Shown piece after piece: positions 50,831 through 59,441 of a DNA stretch of 64,000 nt (positions are counted from its first letter, which is position 1; each line of letters opens with the position of its first letter). The notes under the pieces are model-generated. The model was not told where the DNA came from and made no database searches. It worked only from the letters and a program-made list of their open reading frames with translations. Origin of the DNA: Pseudomonas sp. GL-B-19. Its GTDB lineage: Bacteria > Pseudomonadota > Gammaproteobacteria > Pseudomonadales > Pseudomonadaceae. The translations under genes were made by a program, and so were the position numbers. The stretch lies in assembly GCF_019956415.1 (NCBI RefSeq), contig NZ_JAHBDK010000064.1:1-64000 (forward strand), written 5' to 3'.

Positions 50831-52435
50831 CTATCGGCGAACGACCAGATACAAGCCGACGGCCATCATGATTCCGGCCGGCCAGTAAGCCATTTGGTTC
50901 AGCGGCCCTCCGGCGGCCAGTATTGCACCACCGGCCAGATGGGCCGTGCCGAGCAGCCGCAGGAACCAGTCGTCCCGGCGCCGGTGCCAGGGTGGTGGCG
51001 GGTCGTAGGCATGGGGTTGGGACATGCGCTCCAGCAGATCACGGGCCATATTGGCCAGATGCGGCAACTGTTCGAACTGGCTCTGCACGTTGCCGAGCAA
51101 GGCTTTGGGGCTGACGCGCTCGCGCATCCAGCGTTCGAGGAAAGGCTGCGCGGTGTTCCACAGATCGAGGTCCGGGTACAGCTGACGGCCCAGGCCTTCG
51201 ATGTTCAACAGGGTTTTTTGCAGCAGTACCAGCTGCGGCTGCACTTCCATGTTGAAGCGCCGAGCAGTCTGGAACAGACGCATCAGCACCTGGCCGAAGG
51301 AGATATCTTTTAATGGTTTTTCGAAAATCGGCTCGCACACAGTGCGGATCGCCGCTTCGAATTCGTTGAGTTTGGTTTCCGCCGGTACCCAGCCCGAATC
51401 GATGTGCAATTGCGCCACGCGACGATAGTCACGCTTGAAGAAGGCAAACAGGTTGCGCGCCAGGTAGTCCTGGTCTTCCGGGGTCAGGCTGCCGACGATG
51501 CCGCAGTCAATCGCAATGTACTGCGGGCTCCACGGGTTGACGGTGCTGACGAAGATGTTGCCGGGGTGCATGTCGGCGTGGAAGAAGCTGTCACGGAACA
51601 CTTGGGTGAAGAAGATCTCCACACCGCGTTCGGCGAGCATTTTCATGTCCGTGCGCTGGTCGGCCAGCGTCGTCAGGTCGGTGACCTGGATGCCGTAGAT
51701 GCGCTCCATTACCAACACTTTCGGCCGGCACCAGTCCCAATAGACTTGCGGCACATACAACAGTGGCGAGCCTTCGAAGTTACGCTTCAACTGGCTGGCG
51801 TTGGCCGCTTCGCGCAGCAGGTCGAGTTCGTCGTAGATGGTTTTTTCGTAGTCGCTGACCACGTCCACCGGGTGCAGCAGACGCGCGTCGGCCGAGAGCT
51901 TTTCGGCGGCGCGGGCAAGAATGAACAGCCACGCCAGATCTTGAGCGATGATCGGTTTGAGGCCCGGGCGGATCACCTTGACCACTACTTCTTCGCCGGT
52001 TTTCAACTGCGCGGCATGCACCTGCGCCACCGAGGCGGAAGCCAGCGGCTCAACGTCGAAGCGGCTGAACACTTCACTGATCTTTTTGCCGAGCTGGTCT
52101 TCGATCAGCTTGACCGACACTTGCGAGTCGAACGGCGGCACGCGGTCCTGCAGCTTCATCAGCTCATCGGCAATGTCTTCCGGCAACAAGTCGCGGCGGG
52201 TGGACAGAATCTGCCCGAACTTGATGAAAATCGGCCCAAGGTCCTGCAACGCCAGGCGCAATCGTGCGCCACGGCTCAGGTCCAGCGTCTTGCGCGGGAA
52301 CCAGCGCCACGGCAGCGCGTAACGCAATGCCAGCAGAAACCACGGTAGCGGCAGGGCAAACAGCAGGTCATCGAGGCGGTAACGAATCACAACGCGCTGG
52401 ATGCGCAACAAACGGCGGACGGCAAGCAGCTTCAT
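50831..52435 (-). CDS. ubiB: ubiquinone biosynthesis protein UbiB
   Basis: UbiB is a membrane-associated atypical kinase/ATPase needed for ubiquinone synthesis, thought to help extract lipid intermediates from the membrane. The 534-residue protein has the ADCK/UbiB signature near its start (FIKFGQILSTRRDLLP), a kinase-like core with VVVKVIRPGLKP and ADMHPGNIFV, and two C-terminal membrane helices. Its ATG overlaps the ubiJ stop by 4 bp. Confidence 0.97.
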   Translation of the reverse strand: MKLLAVRRLLRIQRVVIRYRLDDLLFALPLPWFLLALRYALPWRWFPRKTLDLSRGARLRLALQDLGPIFIKFGQILSTRRDLLPEDIADELMKLQDRVPPFDSQVSVKLIEDQLGKKISEVFSRFDVEPLASASVAQVHAAQLKTGEEVVVKVIRPGLKPIIAQDLAWLFILARAAEKLSADARLLHPVDVVSDYEKTIYDELDLLREAANASQLKRNFEGSPLLYVPQVYWDWCRPKVLVMERIYGIQVTDLTTLADQRTDMKMLAERGVEIFFTQVFRDSFFHADMHPGNIFVSTVNPWSPQYIAIDCGIVGSLTPEDQDYLARNLFAFFKRDYRRVAQLHIDSGWVPAETKLNEFEAAIRTVCEPIFEKPLKDISFGQVLMRLFQTARRFNMEVQPQLVLLQKTLLNIEGLGRQLYPDLDLWNTAQPFLERWMRERVSPKALLGNVQSQFEQLPHLANMARDLLERMSQPHAYDPPPPWHRRRDDWFLRLLGTAHLAGGAILAAGGPLNQMAYWPAGIMMAVGLYLVVRR

Positions 52436-53055
52436 GCGTTATCGCTTGGGTCGAGGGATCGGGAAAGGCGCTCGAAGCGCGCCTCGAGACGTTCCAGATC
52501 GAGTTTGATCTGGTCCAGTTCACTGAAACGGGCTTCGGCTTCGCGCTGACCGACGAGGGTGCGCGACTCTTCTGCAAGGTATTCGCCCAAGTTCTGCCCC
52601 AGGCTGGCAAACCCTTGCTGATACCAGCGGGCGCGGCTGCGCAGGTGACCGCCGACCAGTTGCGTGGCCACCGGGCCCAGCCAGCGCGAGAGTTCGTACT
52701 CCCAATCCAGCTCCAGGTCCTGAAGGATCGCCGCCAGTTCCAGCAGCACGCCGCTGTCACCGTCGAGTTCGACCTCAGGGCTATGCAGGACCGAGGTCTT
52801 GTCCTTGCTCATCGCCAGTTTCAACAGGCTGGAGGCCGGAGCACGCAACGTGCAGTCGGCGCCGGTTTCCCAATGAGCGGCCAGCATCAGGCCTTCGTCA
52901 CTGGGCAGGATGAACAGTTGCAGCGCCGGGCTGCTGCAATCGACGGCAATCACCCGGCCGCTCAAATGCGTCAGCCGTGGCAGCGCCGTGCTGTCGAGAC
53001 GCAACACCCGGTTCAGACCGAGTTCAACGCTGGCGAGCAGACCGGCCAGCAACAT
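52432..53055 (-). CDS. ubiJ: ubiquinone biosynthesis accessory factor UbiJ
   Basis: The 207-residue protein has an SCP2-like lipid-binding domain (about 20-110) and a C-terminal coiled coil (SVGQREAEARFSELDQIKLD and the residues after it). UbiJ binds ubiquinone intermediates and helps assemble the Ubi complex. It lies between ubiE and ubiB, with its ATG overlapping the ubiE stop (TGATG). The C-terminal 40 residues are strongly charged, as in UbiJ/UbiK partners. Confidence 0.9.
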   Translation of the reverse strand: MLLAGLLASVELGLNRVLRLDSTALPRLTHLSGRVIAVDCSSPALQLFILPSDEGLMLAAHWETGADCTLRAPASSLLKLAMSKDKTSVLHSPEVELDGDSGVLLELAAILQDLELDWEYELSRWLGPVATQLVGGHLRSRARWYQQGFASLGQNLGEYLAEESRTLVGQREAEARFSELDQIKLDLERLEARFERLSRSLDPSDNA

Positions 53056-53825
53056 CAGGGTTTGATGCCGCGGTGCAGGGCGACGATGCCTGCCGTCATG
53101 TTGTGGTAGGTCACGCGGTCGAAACCGGCCTCGACCATCATCGACTTCAGGGTTTCCTGATTCGGGTGCATGCGGATCGATTCGGCCAGGTAGCGATAGC
53201 TTTCCGAGTCGTTGGTGATCAGCTTGCCCATCAGCGGCATGAAGGCGAACGAGTAGGCGTCGTAGGCTTTGGACATCAACGCGTTGGTCGGCTTGGAGAA
53301 CTCCAATACCAACAGACGACCGCCAGGCTTGAGTACGCGCAGCATCGAGCGCAGGGCATCTTCCTTGTGCGTCACGTTGCGCAGGCCGAAGGCGATGGTC
53401 ACGCAGTCGAAGTGATTGTCCGGGAACGGCAGCTTTTCAGCATCGGCCTGAACGAATTCGACATTGCCGGCCACGCCGAGATCCAGCAGGCGGTCACGAC
53501 CGACCTTGAGCATGGATTCGTTGATGTCGGCCAACACCACCTGGCCGGTCGGGCCGACGAGGTGCGAGAATTTTTTGGTCAGGTCGCCCGTACCGCCAGC
53601 GATGTCCAAAACGCGATTGCCGGTGCGCACGCCCGAAAGCTCGATTGCGAAACGCTTCCACAAACGGTGCATGCCGCCCGACAGGAGGTCGTTCATCAAG
53701 TCGTACTTGGCGGCTACCGAATGGAAAACCTCAGCGACTTTTTCCGCTTTTTGGCTTTCCGGAACGTTTTTGAAACCGAAGTGAGTGGTGGGTTCGGCAT
53801 CGCTGCCTTTGCGCTGATCAGTCAT
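53055..53825 (-). CDS. ubiE: ubiquinone/menaquinone C-methyltransferase UbiE
   Basis: UbiE methylates demethylmenaquinol and 2-octaprenyl-6-methoxybenzoquinol using S-adenosylmethionine. Starting at ATG 53825 (MTDQRKGSD) gives 256 residues; the open frame runs 46 codons further, but that part is non-conserved. It has YDLMNDLLSGGMHRLWK, the SAM motif VLDIAGGTGDLTKKF and FDCVTIAFGLRNVT. It heads the nine-gene minus-strand cluster that runs to rsmE and diverges from the PHA-system gene. Confidence 0.97.
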   Translation of the reverse strand: MTDQRKGSDAEPTTHFGFKNVPESQKAEKVAEVFHSVAAKYDLMNDLLSGGMHRLWKRFAIELSGVRTGNRVLDIAGGTGDLTKKFSHLVGPTGQVVLADINESMLKVGRDRLLDLGVAGNVEFVQADAEKLPFPDNHFDCVTIAFGLRNVTHKEDALRSMLRVLKPGGRLLVLEFSKPTNALMSKAYDAYSFAFMPLMGKLITNDSESYRYLAESIRMHPNQETLKSMMVEAGFDRVTYHNMTAGIVALHRGIKP

Positions 53826-53980
53826 ATCGCTGTCACCAGAAGAGAATGCGGGACATTCTAATCCCCAAGGCATGCTTTGTCTTGGCAAGGCTGAAGGTAA
53901 GATGGGCAACCACCGGGACGTTTTGACGCAGTAATGCTCAAGATGCTTCAGGAAAGTATCCATAAAGCAGGAGTCATTCG

Positions 53981-54256
53981 ATGGCCCATATTAGTGTTGA
54001 ACGTGCCCACGGCCTGGGCAAGGAAGCGGCCCGCGAGATGGCCGACAAGCTGGCGCAGAAACTGTCCGATCAATATGGCCTGGAGCCGCAGTGGTTCGGT
54101 GACACATTGAACCTCAAGCGCTCCGGCGTGAAAGGCGCGGTGCATGTCAGCGAAGATTCGATCCGCGTCGAGGTGGAGTTGGGGCTGATGATGTCGGCCA
54201 TGAGCGGCATGATCAAATCGGAAATCGAAAAGGCCCTCGATAAAGCGCTCGCCTGA
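53981..54256 (+). CDS. polyhydroxyalkanoic acid system family protein
   Basis: The 91-residue protein (MAHISVERAHGLGKEAAREM.., DTLNLKRSGVKGAVHVSED) matches the small PHA-granule-region family (PF09650). Its role is unknown. AGGAG lies about 8 bp before the ATG. It diverges from ubiE and precedes phaI, from which a REP pair separates it. Confidence 0.88.
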   Translation: MAHISVERAHGLGKEAAREMADKLAQKLSDQYGLEPQWFGDTLNLKRSGVKGAVHVSEDSIRVEVELGLMMSAMSGMIKSEIEKALDKALA

Positions 54257-54278
54257 TTCCGGATTGAAATCCCATCCC

Positions 54279-54384
54279 CTGTAGGAGTGAGCCTGCTCGC
54301 GATAGCGGTCTGTCAGTCAACATTGATTTCGACTGATAGACCGCTATCGTCGGAACGCCGCCCGGAGCCGGCTCACTCCTACAT
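54279..54384. repeat. REP pair with one degenerate arm
   Basis: The left arm CTGTAGGAGTGAGCCTGCTCGCG is normal. The right arm keeps CTATCG and GGCTCACTCCTAC, but the core between them is replaced (GGAACGCCGCCCGGAGCC), so the pair is asymmetric. Confidence 0.7.
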
Positions 54385-54513
54385 TTGTTTTGTGTAAAGC
54401 CAAAGGTTTATGTCAGTTGTTAGGGTGCCGTTTCTAATTTTTCTCCCTACTTTGTGCCTGAGCCCGACACTTGCGCGGGCAGTTCCTCAAACCTTCTGCG
54501 CGTGAGGTGCACC

Positions 54514-54936
54514 ATGGCTAAAGTAATTTTGAAGAAAAAAATCGACGCATCGACCACTGCTCTGGGCGACGTTAAATCCTATGCCCGCAAGATCTGGCTG
54601 GCAGGCCTGGGTGCCTACACCAAGGTCGGCCAAGAGGGTGGCGAGTACTTTCAAGAGTTGATCAAGGCTGGTCAAACTGTTGAAAAGAAAGGCAAAAAAG
54701 TAGTAGCCGAAAAACTTGAAGCCGCTAATGCCGAGATCGTTGAAGCCAAGAGCGAAGTGAGTACTTTCAAAGGCAAGGTCGAAGTTCAACTCGACAAGGT
54801 CGAGAAGGCTTTTGACTCGCGTGTCGCAAGTGCCTTGAATCGTATCGGCATTCCGTCTAAACATGACGTTGAGACACTCTCTGCTAAGCTCGATGAGCTG
54901 ACGGCATTGCTCGAACGCGTCGCGCGTAAATCTTAA
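54514..54936 (+). CDS. phaI: phasin PhaI
   Basis: PhaI coats polyhydroxyalkanoate granules. The 140-residue protein has the phasin motif SYARKIWLAGLGAYTKVGQEG (about 23-43, given here in part) and a long amphipathic helix with heptad leucines and valines to the end. ATG 54514 (GAGG 9 bp before) is used. phaF begins 10 bp downstream, and both proteins share the N-terminal phasin part. Confidence 0.95.
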   Translation: MAKVILKKKIDASTTALGDVKSYARKIWLAGLGAYTKVGQEGGEYFQELIKAGQTVEKKGKKVVAEKLEAANAEIVEAKSEVSTFKGKVEVQLDKVEKAFDSRVASALNRIGIPSKHDVETLSAKLDELTALLERVARKS

Positions 54937-54946
54937 GGAGAACGGG

Positions 54947-55762
54947 ATGGCTGGTAAAAAGAACACCGAAAAAGAAGGCAGCTCGTGGATTGGGAAAGTC
55001 GAAGACTACTCCCGCAAAATCTGGCTGGCTGGTTTAGGTGTGTACTCGAAGATCGACACTGACGGCAGCAAGCTCTTCGATACATTGGTCAAAGACGGCG
55101 AGAAAGCCGAGAAGCTCACCAAGAGCGCTGTCGGCAAGAAAGTCGACGCTGCCAAGGATTCTGCTACTTCGGCCAAGTCGCGTATCAGTGGCGTTAAAGA
55201 TCGCGCACTGGGCAAATGGGACGAGCTGGAAGGGGCTTTCGACAAGCGTCTGAACAGTGCTATTTCGCGCCTCGGTGTACCGAGCCGCAACGAAGTGAAA
55301 GCACTGCACAGCAAGGTCGACACCCTGACCAAGCAAATCGAAAAACTCACTGGTGCCAAGGTTGCGCCTGTTGCGGCGAAAACCGCAGCGGCAAAACCAG
55401 CGCCTAAAACCGCTGCCAAGCCACTGGCAAAAGCGGCTGCTAAACCAGCGGCCAAGCCTGCTGCCAAAACTGCCGCAGCCAAGCCAGCGGCCAAACCGGT
55501 TGCTGCTAAACCTGCGGCCAAAACTGCCGCAGCCAAACCGGCAGCCAAGCCAGCAGCAAAACCTGCTGCCGCGAAGAAGCCAGCGGTGAAAAAACCGGCA
55601 GCGCCGAAAGCTGCCGCACCAAAACCAGCAGTGGCTGCTGCCAAACCGGCAACTCCGGCAACTCCGGCCGCCCCGGTCAGCGCATCGAACTCTGCTGCCG
55701 CGCCGACCCCTGCTGTAACCCCGACTGTAGCGCCAGCAACGACGCCAACCAGTCAGTCCTGA
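54947..55762 (+). CDS. phaF: phasin and nucleoid-binding protein PhaF
   Basis: PhaF binds PHA granules through its N-terminal phasin domain (SRKIWLAGLGVYSKID, about 24-39) and DNA through its C-terminal histone-H1-like tail. The tail (about 140-240) is built of AAKPAAKP-type repeats, with roughly ten AKPAA units plus KKPA. The 271-residue length is normal; repeat copy number varies between strains. It ends before a strong terminator and is convergent with phaD. Confidence 0.96.
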   Translation: MAGKKNTEKEGSSWIGKVEDYSRKIWLAGLGVYSKIDTDGSKLFDTLVKDGEKAEKLTKSAVGKKVDAAKDSATSAKSRISGVKDRALGKWDELEGAFDKRLNSAISRLGVPSRNEVKALHSKVDTLTKQIEKLTGAKVAPVAAKTAAAKPAPKTAAKPLAKAAAKPAAKPAAKTAAAKPAAKPVAAKPAAKTAAAKPAAKPAAKPAAAKKPAVKKPAAPKAAAPKPAVAAAKPATPATPAAPVSASNSAAAPTPAVTPTVAPATTPTSQS

Positions 55763-55773
55763 TTTTTAGGGCT

Positions 55774-55813
55774 CAAAAAAACGCCCGGCCTGCAAAGGTC
55801 GGGCGTTTTTGTT
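55774..55813 (+). terminator. rho-independent terminator of phaIF
   Basis: ACGCCCGGCCT / AGGTCGGGCGT with a GCAA loop and one mismatch is followed by TTTTTGTTT. The upstream A7 makes it possibly two-way. Confidence 0.92.
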
Positions 55814-55843
55814 TGTACTCGGTTCAATGAGCGACGCATCCCT

Positions 55844-55937
55844 CTGTAGGAGCCGAGCTTGCTCGCGATGGCGCCATGTCAGCCAATATTAATGTCGACT
55901 GACACGACGCTATCGCGAGCAAGCTCGGCTCCTACAG
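55844..55937. repeat. inverted REP pair
   Basis: TGTAGGAGCCGAGCTTGCTCGCGAT and its inverted partner flank an inner half-symmetrical segment (GTCAGCCAATATTAATGTCGACTG). It lies between the convergent phaF and phaD genes, next to the phaD stop. Confidence 0.9.
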
Positions 55938-55940
55938 TGG

Positions 55941-56561
55941 TTATTCGTGGGCTTCCAGGTATTGAAGTGCCATCTGTTCGGTCGCGACCTTGATCGGCGG
56001 CAACAAGTGCGGCGCCACCAGCATCATGATCTGATACACCACCAGCCTCACCTCACCCTCACGATCCAGAATCCGCTGGTAGTCCAGCGAGAACAGCAGC
56101 GTCATGGTGATCTGCTCTACTAACTGCCCCAACGCCTGGGTGTCGCTGACCAACTGCCCCTGGGCCTTTAATCGCGCGAGCAACGACGCCAGTGTGCGCT
56201 TCAGCGCATTGAGCAGGTTGCGTATGCCCTTGGCCAGTTTTGGCAGGCGCCCGGCGAGGTTCGACAGGTCCTGGAACAGAAACCGGTAATGCGCCAGGCG
56301 TTCGACGATCAGGTGCAGGAACAGCCAGTAATCGTCCGGTGTCAGTTCGACATCGGAGGGTGGGTCGAGCAACGGTGTCAGTTCAGACTGAAAGCGTTCG
56401 AACAACCCGAGAATCAGCGGCTCCTTGCCGTGAAAGTGGTAGTAGAGGTTGCCGGGGCTGATGCCCATCTCGTTGGCAACTTCCATGGTGGAGACGTTCG
56501 GTTCGCCTTTCTGATTGAACAACTGCAAAGCACATTCGAGAATCCGGTCGCGGGTTTTCAT
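55941..56561 (-). CDS. phaD: TetR-family regulator PhaD
   Basis: PhaD is the TetR-like regulator encoded in the pha cluster and, in P. putida, an activator of phaC1 and phaI transcription. The 206-residue protein has an N-terminal helix-turn-helix (EVANEMGISPGNLYYHFHGKEPLI, here in part) and an all-helical ligand domain. It is the last gene of the phaC1-phaZ-phaC2-phaD unit. Confidence 0.95.
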   Translation of the reverse strand: MKTRDRILECALQLFNQKGEPNVSTMEVANEMGISPGNLYYHFHGKEPLILGLFERFQSELTPLLDPPSDVELTPDDYWLFLHLIVERLAHYRFLFQDLSNLAGRLPKLAKGIRNLLNALKRTLASLLARLKAQGQLVSDTQALGQLVEQITMTLLFSLDYQRILDREGEVRLVVYQIMMLVAPHLLPPIKVATEQMALQYLEAHE

Positions 56562-56620
56562 CCAGTCTTCTTAATGGTCGAGTCAGGCCACGGCCAGCGT
56601 CGGCCGTGGTGGGTTGAACG

Positions 56621-58303
56621 TCAGCGCACACGCACGTAAGTACCGGGTGCTGCCTCCTGCGGTGGATAGTTCTGATTGCCAAGGGTTGTGTGGGTTTCTT
56701 TTAGCGCGCCAGAGCGTTGTTGAATCCACTCCAGCCATTGCGTCCACCAACTGCCGTCGACTTGCTTGGCGTCGTAGTACCAGGCCCGTGGATCGCTGCT
56801 CAATTTCGCGCCTTCGACGTAGTTGGCTTTCGGGTTGCTCGGCGGGTTGAGAATGCTCTGCACGTGACCGCTATTGGACAGCACGAAGCGTCGCTCGCCA
56901 CCCAGCAGCAGTGTCGAGCGGTACACGGCATCCCATGGCGTGATGTGGTCGTTGATGCCCGCGACGCTGAAGCTGTCGACGGTGACTTTCTGCAAGTCGA
57001 TGGGTGTACCGCACACTTCAAGGCCGCCCGGATGGCTCATAGGGTTGTGTTTGAAGAAGTCCAGCAGATCGCCATGAAAGGCCGCCGGCAGTCGTGTGTT
57101 GTCGTTATTCCAGTAGAGGATGTCGAACGCCGGCGGTTCTTTGCCGAGCAGGTAATTATTGACGAAATAACTCCAGATCAAGTCGTTGGGACGCATCCAG
57201 GCGAATACCTTCGCCATGTCGCGACCTTCCAGCACACCTTTCTGATAAGACTTGCGCTTGGCCGCCTCAAGGGTTTGTTCGTCGGCGAAAAGCGTCGCCG
57301 GGGAGTCCATTTGACTGTCGAGCAAGCTCACCAGATAGGTCGCGCTGGACACTCGCCGCAGCTGCCGTTTGGCCTGCAAGTGGCCTTGCAGCGCGGCGAT
57401 GGTCAGCCCGCCGGCGCACGCGCCCATCAGGTTGACCTCGCGCGCACCGGTGATCGCCCGGCAGACATTCATGGCTTCTTCCACAGCTTCAACATACGTG
57501 GAAAGCCCCCATTCGCGATGGCGCACATCCGGATTGCGCCAACTGATCATGAAGGTTTGCAGGCCGCTCTTCAGGGCGAACTGAACGAAGCTGTTATGCG
57601 GGCTCAGGTCGAAAATGTAGTACTTGTTGATTTGCGGCGGCACCACCAGCAGCGGTTTTGAATACTGTTTCTCGCTCATCGACTTGTACTGGATCAGCTC
57701 CAGCAGTTCGTTGCGAAACACCACGGAACCGCTAGTGGTGGCAACGGTTTTACCCACTTCGAACGCTTGCTTGGTGACTTGCCGGGGTAGGCCGTCGTTG
57801 TGCAAGAGGTCGTCGACCAGATGGCTGATGCCACGCACCAGGCTGTTGCCGCCGGAGTTGAAGATCTCCTTGATCGCCAGCGGATTGAGCAAGGTGTTGG
57901 ACGGCGATACCGCATCGTTGAGCAAGGCAAACGCAAAGTGCGCGCGGGCGCGATCATCGGGGGACATCGCACTCTCGTCGATCCAGCTTTTGACCTGTTT
58001 CTGCCAGCTCAGGTAAGCCTGCAGGCTGCGGCGATAAAAAGGGTTGAGGCTCCACGCCGGGTCGTTGAAACGACTGTCTTGCGGGTTGGTCGGGTGCAAG
58101 GTTTCACCCAACAACACGCGGCCCAACTGACCGCCCAGTTTCAAGGCGTGTCGGGCGCTGTGCACCGGATTGCGCAAGCCGTGGGCCGCCACACTGCGCA
58201 GGGTCGAAAACAGATCCCGGCCACGCAGGCCGGTAATTGCACTCTGTGCGTTGATGAACGCGGCGGGAGTGGGTAAATGGTCTCTCGCTGGTTTGTCGCG
58301 CAT
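56621..58303 (-). CDS. phaC2: class II polyhydroxyalkanoate synthase 2
   Basis: PhaC2 polymerises 3-hydroxyacyl-CoA of medium chain length into PHA. The 560-residue alpha/beta-hydrolase has the lipase-box-like LMGACAGGLTIAAL with the catalytic Cys (about 296), then VAGINDHITPWDAVY with the catalytic Asp and SNSGHVQSILNPP with the His. It is similar in length and layout to PhaC1 at the other side of phaZ. Confidence 0.97.
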   Translation of the reverse strand: MRDKPARDHLPTPAAFINAQSAITGLRGRDLFSTLRSVAAHGLRNPVHSARHALKLGGQLGRVLLGETLHPTNPQDSRFNDPAWSLNPFYRRSLQAYLSWQKQVKSWIDESAMSPDDRARAHFAFALLNDAVSPSNTLLNPLAIKEIFNSGGNSLVRGISHLVDDLLHNDGLPRQVTKQAFEVGKTVATTSGSVVFRNELLELIQYKSMSEKQYSKPLLVVPPQINKYYIFDLSPHNSFVQFALKSGLQTFMISWRNPDVRHREWGLSTYVEAVEEAMNVCRAITGAREVNLMGACAGGLTIAALQGHLQAKRQLRRVSSATYLVSLLDSQMDSPATLFADEQTLEAAKRKSYQKGVLEGRDMAKVFAWMRPNDLIWSYFVNNYLLGKEPPAFDILYWNNDNTRLPAAFHGDLLDFFKHNPMSHPGGLEVCGTPIDLQKVTVDSFSVAGINDHITPWDAVYRSTLLLGGERRFVLSNSGHVQSILNPPSNPKANYVEGAKLSSDPRAWYYDAKQVDGSWWTQWLEWIQQRSGALKETHTTLGNQNYPPQEAAPGTYVRVR

Positions 58304-58424
58304 GTCTCAACACTCCTTCGTTTCAAGCCAAAAACAAACACACTGAACCGTTCACCATAGACGCTGTTGTGGGTTGTTGCGCGGCGCGGCGTCCTGCCGG
58401 CCACCAGGCAAAAGCCTTCGTCCT

Positions 58425-59285
58425 TTAACCGCGTGACGGCGACGGATGTGGATGCGGATGCATCACGGCACGCTGACGTTCTTCTTCGAGGAATTTCATG
58501 ATGATCGGTGCTACCGCTTCGGCGCGAGTAATCAGGAACAGATGCCCGTCATCGATGATGTGCAACTGGGCATTGGGAATTCGCCAGGCCAGTAAACGCA
58601 TGTTGATCAGCGGGATCAGCGGATCGTCGTCGCCGGCCAGCACCAGGGTTGGCTGATTGATCTTGTGCAGCCAGTGAATGCTGGTCCAGCCAAAGCCGGC
58701 AAACAGTTGCCAGTAATAACCGAGCTTGCCCGCCGAACGGACTTTCGCCGCGTGGCTGGCCGCCAGGGTCGGATCACGACGGAACGCGCCGCCATAGATC
58801 ATCGGTGCAATGCGGATCACGTGAGACGGCTGGATGTAGCGTCGTGGGCTGGCCATCATCCATAGCACTTTCGGTTTGCCCGGCACCATCACCGCGCCGG
58901 CTGCCGTGGCCGCCAACACGAGTTTCTTGCAACGCTCGGGATAGTCATATGCAAACTGCTGCGCAAGGGCGCCGCCCCAGGACACGCCAATCACATTGAC
59001 TTGTCCGTAGTCGAGGTAGTCGAGCATCCGCGCCGTGAGTTTCGCCAAGCCCGGAAAGCGATAAGGTCGACTCGGTGTCGACGAGCCGCCGACTCCGGGT
59101 ACGTCGAAAGCAATCACTTCCAGGTCCGGGTCCAGCGCCGCGACGAACGGAAACACCAGCTCCAGGTTGGCGCCGATGCCGTTGAAAATCAGCAAGGGCG
59201 TCAAGTGAGGCTTGCCGGGGCGTACCGCCGTGCGGAGGGTCTGGCCATCCAGGTCGATGGTACGAAAAATGAACGGTTGCGGCAT
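58425..59285 (-). CDS. phaZ: intracellular PHA depolymerase
   Basis: PhaZ breaks down stored medium-chain PHA. The 286-residue alpha/beta-hydrolase has the nucleophile elbow IGVSWGGALAQQF with Ser102, then LAGDDDPLIPLINM with the Asp and IDDGHLFLITR with the His. It lies between the two synthase genes in the same direction. The 3' part ends in a His/Pro-rich tail (HPHPHPSPSRG), an unusual but short extension. Confidence 0.95.
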   Translation of the reverse strand: MPQPFIFRTIDLDGQTLRTAVRPGKPHLTPLLIFNGIGANLELVFPFVAALDPDLEVIAFDVPGVGGSSTPSRPYRFPGLAKLTARMLDYLDYGQVNVIGVSWGGALAQQFAYDYPERCKKLVLAATAAGAVMVPGKPKVLWMMASPRRYIQPSHVIRIAPMIYGGAFRRDPTLAASHAAKVRSAGKLGYYWQLFAGFGWTSIHWLHKINQPTLVLAGDDDPLIPLINMRLLAWRIPNAQLHIIDDGHLFLITRAEAVAPIIMKFLEEERQRAVMHPHPHPSPSRG

Positions 59286-59331
59286 GCTTCAGGCCTTGTG
59301 GGTCGCTATCTCAATTTCACCCCCCGATCCC

Positions 59332-59425
59332 CTGTAGGAGCTGAGCTTGCTCGCGAAGACGGTGGCACAGTCAATATTACTGCGCCTGCCCCACCGCTAT
59401 CGCGAGCAAGCTCGGCTCCTACAGG
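59332..59425. repeat. inverted REP pair within the pha cluster
   Basis: TGTAGGAGCTGAGCTTGCTCGCGA and its inverted partner lie between phaC1 and phaZ. The segment could help regulate read-through between the synthase and the depolymerase. Confidence 0.88.
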
Positions 59426-59441
59426 GCGCGAGGTGTGTCAG

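Noticed and set aside
55000..55644. Ala-rich minus-strand frame opposite phaF
   Set aside because: It is produced by the AAKPAAKP repeats of phaF read in reverse, not by a real gene.
5470..55813. GC hairpins with GCAA loops as CRISPR-like repeats
   Set aside because: They are isolated intrinsic terminators with T-runs; no regularly spaced repeat array exists in the window.
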